Shown piece after piece: positions 55,170 to 63,981 of a stretch of 64,000 nucleotides of DNA. A model generated the notes under the pieces. The model saw only the letters and a program-made list of their open reading frames with translations, was not told the origin of the DNA and did no database searches. Origin of the DNA: Polyangia bacterium (GTDB taxonomy: Bacteria; Myxococcota_A; Polyangia; Nannocystales; Nannocystaceae); assembly GCA_030424595.1 (NCBI GenBank), contig JAUHWG010000007.1, positions 186,001-250,000 on the forward strand, read 5' to 3'. How positions within the stretch are numbered: the first letter of the stretch is position 1; every line of letters begins with the position of its first letter. The translations under genes and the position numbers were made by a program.

Positions 55170-55185
55170 ACATGTCGCGACATGT
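55170..55185. promoter_or_regulatory. Perfect 16-bp palindrome over the sigma54-activator start
   Basis: ACATGTCGCGACATGT, self-complementary throughout, between the ATP-grasp stop (55159) and into the ATG (55182) of the activator gene. A dimeric repressor bound here would block translation or transcription of the activator. No cognate protein is identified. Confidence 0.55.
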
Positions 55186-56159
55186 CTCGTGCACCCCTAG
55201 AGCGGCCGGAGCGAGAGCTGCGGGAAGTCTTCGGCATCTACACCGTCGCGCCGCAGATGCTCGCGCTCTTCGACCTCCTGCCGCGGGTCGCGCGGAGCGG
55301 CGCGAGCATCCTCATCCGCGGTGAGACCGGGACCGGCAAGGAGCTGGTCGCCCGGGCGCTGCACTCCGTGTCGTCGCGGACCGACGGTCCATTCCGCGCG
55401 ATCAACTGCGCTACCTTGACCCCGGAGCTGCTCGCCTCGGAGCTCTTCGGTCACGTCCGCGGCTCCTTCACCGGGGCGATCAAGGACAGGCCGGGGCTCT
55501 TCACCCTCGCCGACAAGGGGACCATCTTCCTCGACGAGATCGCCGAGATGCCGCTCGACATCCAAGCGCGGCTCCTCCGGGTCCTCCAGGAGCGCTCCTT
55601 CGTCCCGCTCGGCGGCAGCGAGGCCCGGAGCGTCGACGTCCGCGTGCTCTCGGCGACGCACCGGGCCCTGCGCGAAGAGGTCGCGCAGCGGCGCTTTCGC
55701 GAGGACTTGATGTACCGGATCCGGGTGGTGCCGATCTTCCTCCCGCGCCTCGTCGAGCGCGACGGGGATATCGTCGCCCTCTCGTGGCACTTTATCGACG
55801 GCTTCAACCGTCGCGGCGAGCGTCAGGTGAGCGGGATCGATCCCGAGGTGATGGACGCCTACCTCGCCTACGCCTGGCCCGGCAACGTCCGCGAGCTCCG
55901 CAACGCGATCGAGTACGCCTTCGCGGTCGGCGAGGGCCCCGTCTTGACGATCGACGAGCTCCTCCCCGAGCTTCGCGGTGAGGAGCCCCGCTCGTCCGCC
56001 CGCGGGACCTACTTCGATCCCGGCGCGGAGGAGCGGGAGCGGATCCTGAGCGCCCTGCGGGCGACGCAAGGGCGCAAGGGGGAGGCGGCGAAGCGCCTCG
56101 GGATCAACCGCTCGACGCTGTGGCGCAAGCTCCGGGAGCTCCAGATCGACGGGCACTGA
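55182..56159 (+). CDS. Minimal sigma54-dependent transcription activator
   Basis: 325 residues. It starts almost directly with the AAA+ domain (about 20-240): Walker A IRGETGTGKELVARA, the sigma54 contact loop GSFTGA (usual GAFTGA), Walker B GTIFLDEIAEM, and the arginine-finger region. The C-terminus is a Fis-type HTH (GEAAKRLGINRSTLWRKLRELQI). There is no receiver, GAF or FHA input domain, so it is PspF-like and would need control by another protein or by its own level. It follows the ATP-grasp gene by 22 bp. Confidence 0.93.
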   Translation: MSRAPLERPERELREVFGIYTVAPQMLALFDLLPRVARSGASILIRGETGTGKELVARALHSVSSRTDGPFRAINCATLTPELLASELFGHVRGSFTGAIKDRPGLFTLADKGTIFLDEIAEMPLDIQARLLRVLQERSFVPLGGSEARSVDVRVLSATHRALREEVAQRRFREDLMYRIRVVPIFLPRLVERDGDIVALSWHFIDGFNRRGERQVSGIDPEVMDAYLAYAWPGNVRELRNAIEYAFAVGEGPVLTIDELLPELRGEEPRSSARGTYFDPGAEERERILSALRATQGRKGEAAKRLGINRSTLWRKLRELQIDGH

Positions 56160-56211
56160 GGGGGCGCTCGCCGCTTGCGTTGGGGCTGCGGCGGGTCTAA
56201 GAAGGCCGTCA

Positions 56212-56766
56212 GTGCTAGGACGACGGGACTTCATCGCGGTGACCGGCGCGTTCGCGGGCGCCATCCTCGGCTGCCACCGTGAGGGGACCACGATCCCCGC
56301 CGGTGAGCAGGTCGCCCCCGACTTCTCGGCGTCGGATACTGCCGGACAGACGGTCACCCTCGCCGGTCTCCTCGCCTCCGGACCCGCCGTTGTGGTCTTC
56401 TACCGCGGCTTTTGGTGACCCTTCTGCCGGCGCCAGTTTGGCGACCTCGCGACGATCCAAGAGGAGCTGCGCCGACGTGGCGCGTCGATCGTCGGCATCA
56501 GCCGCGACTCTGCGGAGGACTCCCGGCGCTTCGCCGAGCGCTTCGGCCTCGACTTTCCCCTGCTCAGCGATCCTGACCTGGCGATCGCGAAGGCCTACGA
56601 CGTGGCCGACCCCGAGGTGGCGATCCCGTCGGTCTTCGTCGTCCGTCGGGATGGGACGGTCGCCTGGAGCTACATCGGCGAGCGGATGTCCGACAGGCCA
56701 GCCTCGCAGATGGTGCTCGAGGCGCTCGACGGGATCGCGGGCGGGGCCTCGAACCCCGCGCGGTGA
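56212..56766 (+). CDS. Predicted selenoprotein: peroxiredoxin-like Tat lipoprotein (Sec69)
   Basis: 184 residues if the TGA at 56416-56418 is read as selenocysteine. The N-terminus MLGRRDFIAVTGAFAGAILGC is both a twin-arginine signal and a lipobox (C21). The redoxin fold follows: VVVFYRGFW, U69, PFCRRQF (UxxC in place of CxxC), then GISRDSAEDSRRFAERFGLDFPLLSDPDLAIAKAYDV and IPSVFVVRRDGTVAWSY. The frame stays open and family-like after the TGA to a TGA at 56764. A bSECIS-like hairpin follows. Start GTG behind GAAGG. Likely a periplasmic thiol peroxidase or reductase. Confidence 0.85.
56429..56446 (+). promoter_or_regulatory. bSECIS-like hairpin downstream of the in-frame TGA
   Basis: CGCC (56431-56434) pairs with GGCG (56440-56443) around the loop AGTTT. 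Two further G-C pairs (56429-56430 with 56445-56446) form across a bulged A. The loop has G at its second position followed by U, and that G lies 18 nt from the TGA. Bacterial SECIS elements usually show a 4-bp or longer upper stem and such a G 16-37 nt after the UGA. Confidence 0.6.
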
Positions 56767-56864
56767 GGCCTCCTCCGCGCTCGCGTTCTCGCGCCGCTGG
56801 GCGCCGGCGGTCGTGGCCGAGACCTGTACTAGGGCGCGTCGAGGTCGTACCGAGGGGGCCGACC

Positions 56865-57299
56865 TCAGTCGCGCTTGATCGGCATCAGGTGGGTCTTCAG
56901 GGAGTGGAGCGCCATACCGCCGACCATCGCCGCGAGGAAGACAAGGATCGGGGTCAGCCCCGAGAGGGCAGAGGTCAGCGCGGGTCCGGGGCAGAGCCCG
57001 CCGAGCCCCCAACCGACGCCGAAGAGGGCGGAGCCGAGGAGCAGCGGCCTGTCGAGGTCGCGCCGGCTGGGGATGCCGAAGCGCTCGCCAACGATCGGCC
57101 GATCGAGGCGGGGGATGATGAGGTGGAAGACCAGCAGGTAGACCGTCACGGCGCCGCCCATGACGAAGGCGAGGCTCGGATCCCACGCGCCGCTGATGTC
57201 GAGGAAGTCCCGGACCTTTGTCGGCTGGGTCATCCCGGAGATCCCGAGGCCGATCGCGAAGATAAGGCCCGTGATGAAGGCAACGCCGCGGTGACTCAT
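56865..57299 (-). CDS. YeeE/YedE-type transporter subunit B (DUF6691)
   Basis: 144 residues with four membrane helices. The motif GWGLGGLCPGPAL is the second YeeE half-motif (GxGGxCPGP). This half-size form pairs with the other half encoded just upstream. The ATG at 57299 overlaps the stop of that gene by 4 bp. The family carries thiosulfate or other sulfur species; some members are linked to selenium use. Convergent with the selenoprotein gene. Confidence 0.9.
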   Translation of the reverse strand: MSHRGVAFITGLIFAIGLGISGMTQPTKVRDFLDISGAWDPSLAFVMGGAVTVYLLVFHLIIPRLDRPIVGERFGIPSRRDLDRPLLLGSALFGVGWGLGGLCPGPALTSALSGLTPILVFLAAMVGGMALHSLKTHLMPIKRD

Positions 57300-57733
57300 G
57301 ATGCTGCTCCGAGGAGGTGTCGATGGACGAAGACCGTCAACATTCCGGTGCTGAGGAAGACTGCCGTCGCGACGAGCGAGCGCCGAGACATCCGGCCGAT
57401 GCCGCAGACTCCGTGCCCGGAGGTGCAGCCGTTGCCGAGGCGGGCGCCGTAGCCGACCAGGAGCCCCGCGGCGACGAGCGTCGCGGTCGGCGTCGTCAGG
57501 GCCGCGGGGAACGCCTCGGGGTAGAAGACGCGGAGGAGGGCGCCGCCGCCGACGAGGCCTGAGAGAAAGGCCAGGCGCCAGTCCATGTCGTGGCGCCGGG
57601 GAGGGATGAGCCCTCCGACGATTCCGCTCACGCCGGCGATGCGGCCGCTGAAGATCATCATGAACGTCGTCGCGACGCCGATGAGGAGACCTCCGGCGAG
57701 GGCTGCGAAGAGGTCTGAGGAGGGGACATTCAT
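57296..57733 (-). CDS. YeeE/YedE-type transporter subunit A
   Basis: 145 residues. Helices with the motif LGNGCTSGHGVCGIGRMSRRS, the first YeeE half-motif (GNGCTSGHGxCG), which holds the cysteine relay for thiosulfate in the characterised TsuA. Together with the next gene it gives a full transporter from two half-size chains. The start is the ATG at 57733, behind GGAG eight bases before; the longer frame (to 57775) is Arg-rich and unlikely. It begins about 150 bp after the amino-acid dehydrogenase gene, same strand. Confidence 0.9.
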   Translation of the reverse strand: MNVPSSDLFAALAGGLLIGVATTFMMIFSGRIAGVSGIVGGLIPPRRHDMDWRLAFLSGLVGGGALLRVFYPEAFPAALTTPTATLVAAGLLVGYGARLGNGCTSGHGVCGIGRMSRRSLVATAVFLSTGMLTVFVHRHLLGAAS

Positions 57734-57887
57734 AGGAGGTGCTCCGGGCCTCTCGTAGAGCAGCAAACGTGCCAAGACGGAAGAGCGGCCCTGGTGGGTG
57801 TTGGGGCGAGGCGGGAGGGCTGGTGTCGGGTGGAGCGTTGCACGTGTAGCGACAATGATGCAGCGTCGCCACAGGGATCCGGTGACC

Positions 57888-58859
57888 TCATCGGTGTGCG
57901 TCCCGGCGGGTCTCGAGCCGTTCGTCGGCGAGCTCGATCGCGACCCTGTGGGGCGAGCGATCCTCGGCGGTCGCTCGGGCGATGACTTGCCGGACCAGCT
58001 CTGGGAGCGCAGCCATCCTGCCCGGGATCTCGGCGGCCTCGCCGAGGGTGAGCGAGGCTCCTCGGATCAACCCGCCGGCGTTGGCGACGAAGTCGGGCAC
58101 ATAGGGGATCGCGCGGTCGTGCAGGTGATCGGCGTCGGCCTCGTCGGCGAAGGGGTTGTTGGCGGCGCCGCAGACCAGGCGGCAGCGCAGGCGATCGATC
58201 GTCGCCCGGTCGAGCAGGCCTCCGTGGGCGCAGGGGGCGAAGACATCGCACTCGACGGAGGCGATGGTCGCGGGGTCCACGAGCCGGATCCCTGGGGGGA
58301 GATCCTCGGCCGGCTTGGGGTCGGCGGCGTAGACGGTGAGGCCACGCTGCAAGAGGCGTCGCGCGAGGGCGCGGCCGACCCGGCCGAGGCCCTGGATGGC
58401 GACCGTACGCGGCTCGAAGAGCGCGCAGAGGCAGGCTTCGACCCCCTCGGCGGTCGCGTCGTCGAGGTCGCCGGAGGCGAAGAAGCGGGTGCGTTCGCCG
58501 ACGATCGACGCGTCCTCCGTCGTGAAGCCGTAGTCCCCCCCTGCGCAGTATCGGCCCCCCAGCGCCTCGATCGCGCCCGCCAGCGCGATCAGGGCGGAGC
58601 GTCGATGACGGGGCTCGGGGAGGAGGAGGACCGTCTTCGCCCCGCCGCCGCGGATCCCCGCCACCATCGCCTTGCGCGACATGGCGTGGGCGAGGTTGAG
58701 GGCGTCCACGAGCGCTTCGCCCTCGGTCGCGTAGCTGCGGATCCGAATCCCGCCGAAGGCCCGACCCTCGACGTGGGAGTGGAGCGCGAGGAAGGCGGTC
58801 GCGCCGGCGCAGTCGAGCCGAAGGACCTGATCAAAGCCGTCGACCGAGGGCGCGCTCAT
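57888..58859 (-). CDS. Glu/Leu/Phe/Val-type amino-acid dehydrogenase
   Basis: 323 residues. The N-terminal substrate domain has the catalytic Lys in MSRKAMVAGIRGGGAKTVLLLP (LeuDH form KxAxxGxxxGGGK, here slightly altered). The NAD domain has VAIQGLGRVGRALARRLLQRG (GxGxVG) ending YAADP. The oxidoreductive deamination of a branched-chain or aromatic amino acid to the oxo acid is expected. It is shorter than most LeuDH (about 360), so part of the N-terminus is reduced. Divergent from a TetR regulator. Confidence 0.9.
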   Translation of the reverse strand: MSAPSVDGFDQVLRLDCAGATAFLALHSHVEGRAFGGIRIRSYATEGEALVDALNLAHAMSRKAMVAGIRGGGAKTVLLLPEPRHRRSALIALAGAIEALGGRYCAGGDYGFTTEDASIVGERTRFFASGDLDDATAEGVEACLCALFEPRTVAIQGLGRVGRALARRLLQRGLTVYAADPKPAEDLPPGIRLVDPATIASVECDVFAPCAHGGLLDRATIDRLRCRLVCGAANNPFADEADADHLHDRAIPYVPDFVANAGGLIRGASLTLGEAAEIPGRMAALPELVRQVIARATAEDRSPHRVAIELADERLETRRDAHR

Positions 58860-58876
58860 GCTCCGAGGATAGCTGT

Positions 58877-58900
58877 GCGGGGGTCGATTGACAGCCCCGC
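58877..58900. promoter_or_regulatory. Inverted repeat in dehydrogenase-tetR spacer
   Basis: GCGGGG-N12-CCCCGC within the 83-bp divergent spacer. It may be the operator of the TetR-family gene. Weak: six GC-rich bases per arm. Confidence 0.3.
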
Positions 58901-58942
58901 GGGCGGTGGCAGATCGTGGCGGACCCCTCCGTCCCCTGCAGC

Positions 58943-59623
58943 ATGCCGAAGCCGACGTTCTTCAACCTCCCCGCGGCCAAGCGCGAGCGGATCGTCGCCC
59001 TCGCGATCGACGAGTTCTCCGGACGCTCGTTCCGCGAGGCGTCGCTCTCGCGGATCGTCGCCCGGGCAGGGATCGCGAAGGGGAGCATGTACCAGTATTT
59101 CGACAACAAGCTCGATCTCTACCGTTGGCTCATCACCGATGAGCTCGCCCGGCGCAAGGCCGAGTTCCTCGGCGCCCGAGCGCCGAGCCCAGGCGCGGAC
59201 TTCTTCGCGCGGGTAAGGGCGATGATCCGCGCAGGGATCGAGTTCTTCCTGGTCGAGCCGCGGCTGTCGAGGATCGCCGCGGCTCTGCTCGACGGCAGCT
59301 CCGATCCGGGCCTTCGTGAGATCCACGCGGAGGTCCGTGGCATGGGCACGGCGGTGTTCGTCGAGCTTCTCGGGCAGGCTCGCGAGCGCGGAGAGATCCG
59401 CGCGGACCTCGATCTCGAGGTTCTCGCGCGCTTGGTCAGCGTCGTCCTCGGGGTCGGCCTCTCCGACGTGACCCTGAGCCGGCTGGGCGTCGACATGGGG
59501 GGGTTCCTCGCCGATCCTTCCCTCGCTTCGCGGCTCACGGGTGAGGAGATCAGCGGGCTCATCGACGAGGTGATCGCCTTTGTCCGCGGCGGACTTCTCG
59601 GCGCCGGCGCTGGGGTCCAATAA
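58943..59623 (+). CDS. TetR-family transcription regulator
   Basis: 226 residues from the ATG at 58943; a GTG at 58916 would add nine. TetR HTH at the N-terminus: KRERIVALAIDEFSGRSFREASLSRIVARAGIAKGSMYQYFDNKLDLYRWL in parts, with KGSMYQYF as recognition helix. The rest is the all-helical ligand-binding domain (FFARVRAMIRAGIEFFLVEPRL, VLARLVSVVLGVGLSDVTLS). Divergent from the amino-acid dehydrogenase, which it probably represses. Confidence 0.92.
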   Translation: MPKPTFFNLPAAKRERIVALAIDEFSGRSFREASLSRIVARAGIAKGSMYQYFDNKLDLYRWLITDELARRKAEFLGARAPSPGADFFARVRAMIRAGIEFFLVEPRLSRIAAALLDGSSDPGLREIHAEVRGMGTAVFVELLGQARERGEIRADLDLEVLARLVSVVLGVGLSDVTLSRLGVDMGGFLADPSLASRLTGEEISGLIDEVIAFVRGGLLGAGAGVQ

Positions 59624-60003
59624 CGCCCGCGCGTGCCTGAGCGCCCGCGCGTGAGAGCGCTCGGATCCGCGAAGCACGGCCGCTTGCCGGCTTCTCACGG
59701 GCTGTGCAAAGCTGGTGATGAGGCGACTCTGGTGGAGAATAGTGGGCCCTTCGAGGATGCTAGGGCGGCGCGGGCACGCGGCGGAGAGGGGCACGACCTG
59801 AGGTTCGGACCTAGGGAACGAGCTGGTCACCGAGCGAGGAGCGCGGCTCCGCGGCCGGAGACCGGCGGCGGCGGTCCGCACGGGTCGCAGTCGATAGGTC
59901 CGCTTGCGTCGGCCACGGCCGCGGACTCGACGAGCTGGACGGACTCGACGAGCGGAGGGTTCGTCGGCCCCTCGCGACGGGCTCCCACGGGAGAGGGCGG
60001 ATA
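59624..60003. other. Intergenic region before the kinase-nSTAND gene
   Basis: 380 bp without a credible gene. A direct repeat of CGCCCGCGCGTG at 59624-59635 and 59642-59653 follows the tetR stop. A repeat of GGACTCGACGAG lies near 59933-59962. GGGAGAGGGCGG at about 59990-60000 is the ribosome site of the next gene. Confidence 0.5.
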
Positions 60004-63000
60004 GTGCTCGAAGAGGCCGAGTGGACCCCGCCTGAAGAGTTCGACGAGTACCGCATCGTCCGGCAGCTCGGTCGCGGGAGCATGGGCTCTGTCTACCTGG
60101 CCCGCGATGTGGTTCTCGATCGTCCGGTGGCGATGAAGTTCCTCGGGGCGCTCCGCCCGGATCCTGCGGAGCGTGAGCGCTTTCTCGTCGAGGCCCGCGC
60201 GGTCGCCAGGATCCACCACCCGAACGTGATGTCGATCTTCCGGGTCGGCGAGGTCAAAGGGCGGCTCTACCTGGTCACCGAGTACGTTCGCGGTGACAAC
60301 CTCGCGGATCTGGATCTCCCGCTCCCGTGGTCCAAGGTGCTGGAGATCGGCATCGGCCTCGCGCGAGCGCTGGGCGCAGCGCACCGGCAAGGGGTGCTCC
60401 ATCGGGACATCAAGCTGTCGAACGCGGTCATCGAAGAGGGGGCGCAGGTCAAGCTCCTCGACTTCGGCCTCGCGAAGCTGGTCGACAGTACAGTCGAGCG
60501 AAAGCAGCCCTCCGCGAGCGGATCCCACGGATCACCGGTCAACGAGAACACCGGTGATCTGCTCGTAAGAGCAGCTACCAACGCGCGGCAGATGGTCGTC
60601 CAGCGCCTCGCCGACACGATGAAGCTCGAGTCGACGTCGGCGACCGCACCGACGCCGAAGGTGAACACCGACAACGGCGCGAGGGCTGGCGACGAGGCCG
60701 ACGGCGGGGCCAAGGGCGGAGGCAAGGGCAAGCCTGGGATCGAGCGCGGGAAGATGGGGATCTGGAGCGGGCGGTCGGCGTCGATCACCCGCGCGGGCAC
60801 GGTGATGGGAACGCCGCACTACATGGCGCCGGAGCTGTGGCTCGCCGATCCGGCCTCGCGGCGCTCCGACGTCTACGCCCTCGGCGTCATCCTCTACATC
60901 CTCGCCGCCGGTCGGCCGCCGCACGACGCCGAGTCGCCCTTCGAGCTGGCGATGCAGGTGCAGGAGAGGGACCCGCCGCCCCTCCTCGACATCGCCGAGG
61001 GCGTCGACCCTCGCCTCGCGGCCGTGATCGATCGCTGCCTGGCCCGCGATCCCTACGAGCGTCCGGCCTCGGGTGACGAGCTTCGGGCTGCGCTCGACGC
61101 CCTCGCGATCCCGGAGCGGGCCGCGACCGCGGTCCCCACCGGCAACCCCTACCGCGGCCTTCAGGCGTTCCAGGCTGAGCATCGGTCGCTCTTCTTCGGC
61201 CGCAGCGCCGAGGTCCGCTCGGTGGTCGAGCGCCTGCGGACGGACTCTTTTGTCGTCGTCGCCGGCGACTCCGGCGTCGGCAAGTCGTCGCTGTGCCGCG
61301 CGGGGGTGATCCCCGCGGTGATCGAGGGGGAGCTCGACGCCTCGAAGAGCTGGCGCACCGTGACGATGACGCCCGGCCGCTTCCCCAGGCAGTCCTTCGT
61401 CTCGGTCATCGCCCGTGGCTTCGGCCTGACCGAGGACGAGGTGTCGGACCTCCTCAGCCAAGAGCCGGAGCTGCTCGTCCGCGCCCTCCGCAAGCAGCTC
61501 GGTGACAGCGGCGGCTGCCTGGTCTTCCTCGATCAGTTCGAGGAATTCGTGACCATCGCCGAGGCCTCCGAGGTCGAGGTCATCGGCCCGATGATCGTCC
61601 GCCTCCTCGCCGGGATCCCCGGCCTGCGGGTGTTGGCGACCGTCCGCGGCGACTTCTTGACCCGCGTGGTCACGGTCCCGGGCCTCGGCGATGAGGTCTC
61701 GCGGGGCATCTTCCTCCTCCGGCCGCTCTCCCCGGAGGGAGCCCGCGAGGCGATCGTCGGCCCGGCCAAGGTCAACGGCGTCCGCTTTGAGTCGGAGGAG
61801 CTGATCGACGAGCTCGTCGAGGCAGGCGTCAAGGGCTCGCTGCCCCTCCTCCAGTTCGCGCTCGCCGAGCTCTGGGAGAGCCGAGACAAGAGCGCCTCGG
61901 TGATCACCGAGGCGGAGCTGCGGACGATCGGCGGGGTCACGGGCGCGCTGGCCCGCCACGCCGACGGCGTGCTCGCGAGCCTCCTGCCGGTGCAGCGACA
62001 GGCTGCGCGGCGCCTGCTGATGCGCCTCGTCACCCTCGACAACACCCGCGCCTCGCTGACCGAGGACGAGCTCGTCGCCAATGACGAAGCGTCGAAGGCC
62101 GCCCTCGACGCGCTCGTCCGCGGACGCCTCCTGGTGGTCCGCGAAGCGGGCGAGCGGATGGTCTACGAGATCGCCCACGAAGCCTTGGTCGGCGGCTGGG
62201 CCCAGCTCGCCGGCTGGCTCATCGACGAGCAGGAGGTCCGGGCCATGATGCACCGCCTGGAGCAGGCGGCGGCGGAGTGGGAGCGGCTCGGTCAGGGGCG
62301 CGAGGGGCTGTGGAGCTTGCCGCAAGTGGTCGAGTCGGAGGCCCTCGATCGCAGCGCGTTGCGGGGGAGGGAGGTCGCTTTTCTCGAGCGAAGCGAGGCC
62401 AACGCGATCCGCTCGCGGAACCTCCGTCGTGTCGGGATCTTCGCAGTGCCGGTGCTCGTCATCCTCGCCTATGGGGTCTTCTGGCTCCAGTCGAGGCGCG
62501 ATCTTGACGCTAAGGTCGGCGAGCACGTCCGCAGCGCTGAGGAGGCGTCCGAGAGCGCCTCGGAGGGGGAGGGGCGCCTCAAGTTCGCGCGCTCTGAGGC
62601 CCTCGCTCGATTTGACACGGGCGATCGAGACGGGGGCGAAGCGCTCTGGGAGGACATCTTGGCGATGGGCCCGTCGATCGCCAGCAAGTATCTCCACGCC
62701 TCACAGCAGTTGGAGACGGCGCTGGCCCTCGACAGCGAGCGCGCCGACGTCCGGAGAGCGCTGGCTGAGCTGCTCTATCAGCGAGTCCGCTTCTCCGACG
62801 AGCAAGGTGAGTCCGAGCTTGTCCCCGATCTGCTCGCTCGCCTGGAGCTCCACGACACCTCTGGGCGCTGGATGAGCTTGTGGGAGAGCCCGGGTCGCCT
62901 CCGAGTGATGACACACCCAGCGGCTGACAGCGTCCGCGTCGCGAAGTACGAAGAGGCTGCGAACGGTGAGTTCTCACTGTCAGAGTCTGCGCCGCTAGCC

Positions 63001-63981
63001 ATGGGCGCAGACGGCTCGGTCGAGCTCCCTCGCGGCTCATACCTCCTGATGATGGCGAAGGAGGGCTACGACGAGGTTCTCTACCCGGTCCTGATCGGCC
63101 GTGGTGAGGATGTCTCGGTCGACGTTCAATTCGCGAAGATCGGCTCAGTGCCTGAGAACTATGTATATATTCCGGCGGGGCGCTTTCTCGTCGGCTACTC
63201 AGGAAACGAAGATCTTCGGCGCTCATTCTACGAGACCGTGCCCTTGCATCAGTCTTCGACCGGCTCGTTCCTGATCAGCCGCTACGAGACTTCGATCGCG
63301 GACTACCTCGAGTTTCTCAACGACCTGGAGCCTGAGGAGCGTCAGAAGTACAGCGTCCAGGCGGAGGGGGCGGGGATCGGCGACAGTCTCACGGTCTCCC
63401 GCGGCGAAGACGACGTTTGGGTGATCGAGTGGCGCTTCGGCGGAGAGTCGATCACCGCGCGCGAAGGCGAACCCTTTCACAACGGGAGTCGTGAGATCCG
63501 CGCGACCTCTGACTGGGGACTTTTTCCGATCGCGGGCATTAGCGCGAGTGACTCGCGGGCCTATCTCGCATGGCTGGATCGAACCGGTCGGCTGCCCGGA
63601 GCGCGCTTTTGTACCGAGGAGGAGTGGGAGCGAGCTGCTCGCGGGGCGGATGGCCGGCTCTATCCGCATGGAAATCACCTGAAGGTTGGTGATGCGAATG
63701 TAGACTCGACATACGGACACCGGCCGCCCGCAATGGGGCTCGACACCATTGGTAGCTATCCTGCCACCAAGAGCCCCGTAGGGGTCTATGACGCGTCAGG
63801 GAACGTCTTTGAGTGGGTTCAGACGAAGAACGCCGGGACCTACCTGGTGAAGGGCGGGTCCTTCTACTTTCCGGCGATTGTCGCCCGAAGTATTAATAGA
63901 CAAGTCTTCCCTGAAGAGACACGTTCGGTACATGTAGGTTTGCGTGTGTGTGCGGACTATGTGTCGTCTAGGGGGCGCTAG
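60004..63981 (+). CDS. Kinase-nSTAND ATPase-PEGA-like-FGE sensor fusion protein
   Basis: 1325 residues from a GTG with a strong ribosome site. Kinase domain 17-365: GRGSMG (23-28), K45, HRDIKLSN (D135), DFG (153-155), APE (275-277). About 110 residues separate DFG from the GTPHYMAPE region, of which some 85 are an extra Gly/Lys/Thr-rich insertion. An nSTAND1-type ATPase follows (Walker A GDSGVGKSS 421-429, Walker B CLVFLDQFEEF, to about 790). One membrane helix lies about 806-826 (VGIFAVPVLVILAYGVFW). Outside are helical repeats, a PEGA-like region and an FGE-sulfatase/C-lectin-like domain (about 1050-1320; YIPAGRFLVGY, CTEEEWERAARG, VFEWV, VKGGSFY, LRVCADY). Likely an inside-outside signalling receptor. 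Confidence 0.9.
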   Translation: MLEEAEWTPPEEFDEYRIVRQLGRGSMGSVYLARDVVLDRPVAMKFLGALRPDPAERERFLVEARAVARIHHPNVMSIFRVGEVKGRLYLVTEYVRGDNLADLDLPLPWSKVLEIGIGLARALGAAHRQGVLHRDIKLSNAVIEEGAQVKLLDFGLAKLVDSTVERKQPSASGSHGSPVNENTGDLLVRAATNARQMVVQRLADTMKLESTSATAPTPKVNTDNGARAGDEADGGAKGGGKGKPGIERGKMGIWSGRSASITRAGTVMGTPHYMAPELWLADPASRRSDVYALGVILYILAAGRPPHDAESPFELAMQVQERDPPPLLDIAEGVDPRLAAVIDRCLARDPYERPASGDELRAALDALAIPERAATAVPTGNPYRGLQAFQAEHRSLFFGRSAEVRSVVERLRTDSFVVVAGDSGVGKSSLCRAGVIPAVIEGELDASKSWRTVTMTPGRFPRQSFVSVIARGFGLTEDEVSDLLSQEPELLVRALRKQLGDSGGCLVFLDQFEEFVTIAEASEVEVIGPMIVRLLAGIPGLRVLATVRGDFLTRVVTVPGLGDEVSRGIFLLRPLSPEGAREAIVGPAKVNGVRFESEELIDELVEAGVKGSLPLLQFALAELWESRDKSASVITEAELRTIGGVTGALARHADGVLASLLPVQRQAARRLLMRLVTLDNTRASLTEDELVANDEASKAALDALVRGRLLVVREAGERMVYEIAHEALVGGWAQLAGWLIDEQEVRAMMHRLEQAAAEWERLGQGREGLWSLPQVVESEALDRSALRGREVAFLERSEANAIRSRNLRRVGIFAVPVLVILAYGVFWLQSRRDLDAKVGEHVRSAEEASESASEGEGRLKFARSEALARFDTGDRDGGEALWEDILAMGPSIASKYLHASQQLETALALDSERADVRRALAELLYQRVRFSDEQGESELVPDLLARLELHDTSGRWMSLWESPGRLRVMTHPAADSVRVAKYEEAANGEFSLSESAPLAMGADGSVELPRGSYLLMMAKEGYDEVLYPVLIGRGEDVSVDVQFAKIGSVPENYVYIPAGRFLVGYSGNEDLRRSFYETVPLHQSSTGSFLISRYETSIADYLEFLNDLEPEERQKYSVQAEGAGIGDSLTVSRGEDDVWVIEWRFGGESITAREGEPFHNGSREIRATSDWGLFPIAGISASDSRAYLAWLDRTGRLPGARFCTEEEWERAARGADGRLYPHGNHLKVGDANVDSTYGHRPPAMGLDTIGSYPATKSPVGVYDASGNVFEWVQTKNAGTYLVKGGSFYFPAIVARSINRQVFPEETRSVHVGLRVCADYVSSRGR

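Noticed and set aside
56212..56418. A 68-residue truncated redoxin or pseudogene ending at the TGA
   Set aside because: The following frame continues the same fold without any gap, the TGA sits exactly at the catalytic Cys, and a bSECIS-like hairpin follows. A pseudogene or sequencing error is still formally possible.
59633..60004. A 123-codon plus-strand frame before the kinase-nSTAND gene
   Set aside because: Low-complexity Arg/Gly/Ser product, overlapping the ribosome site of the next gene; no supporting features.
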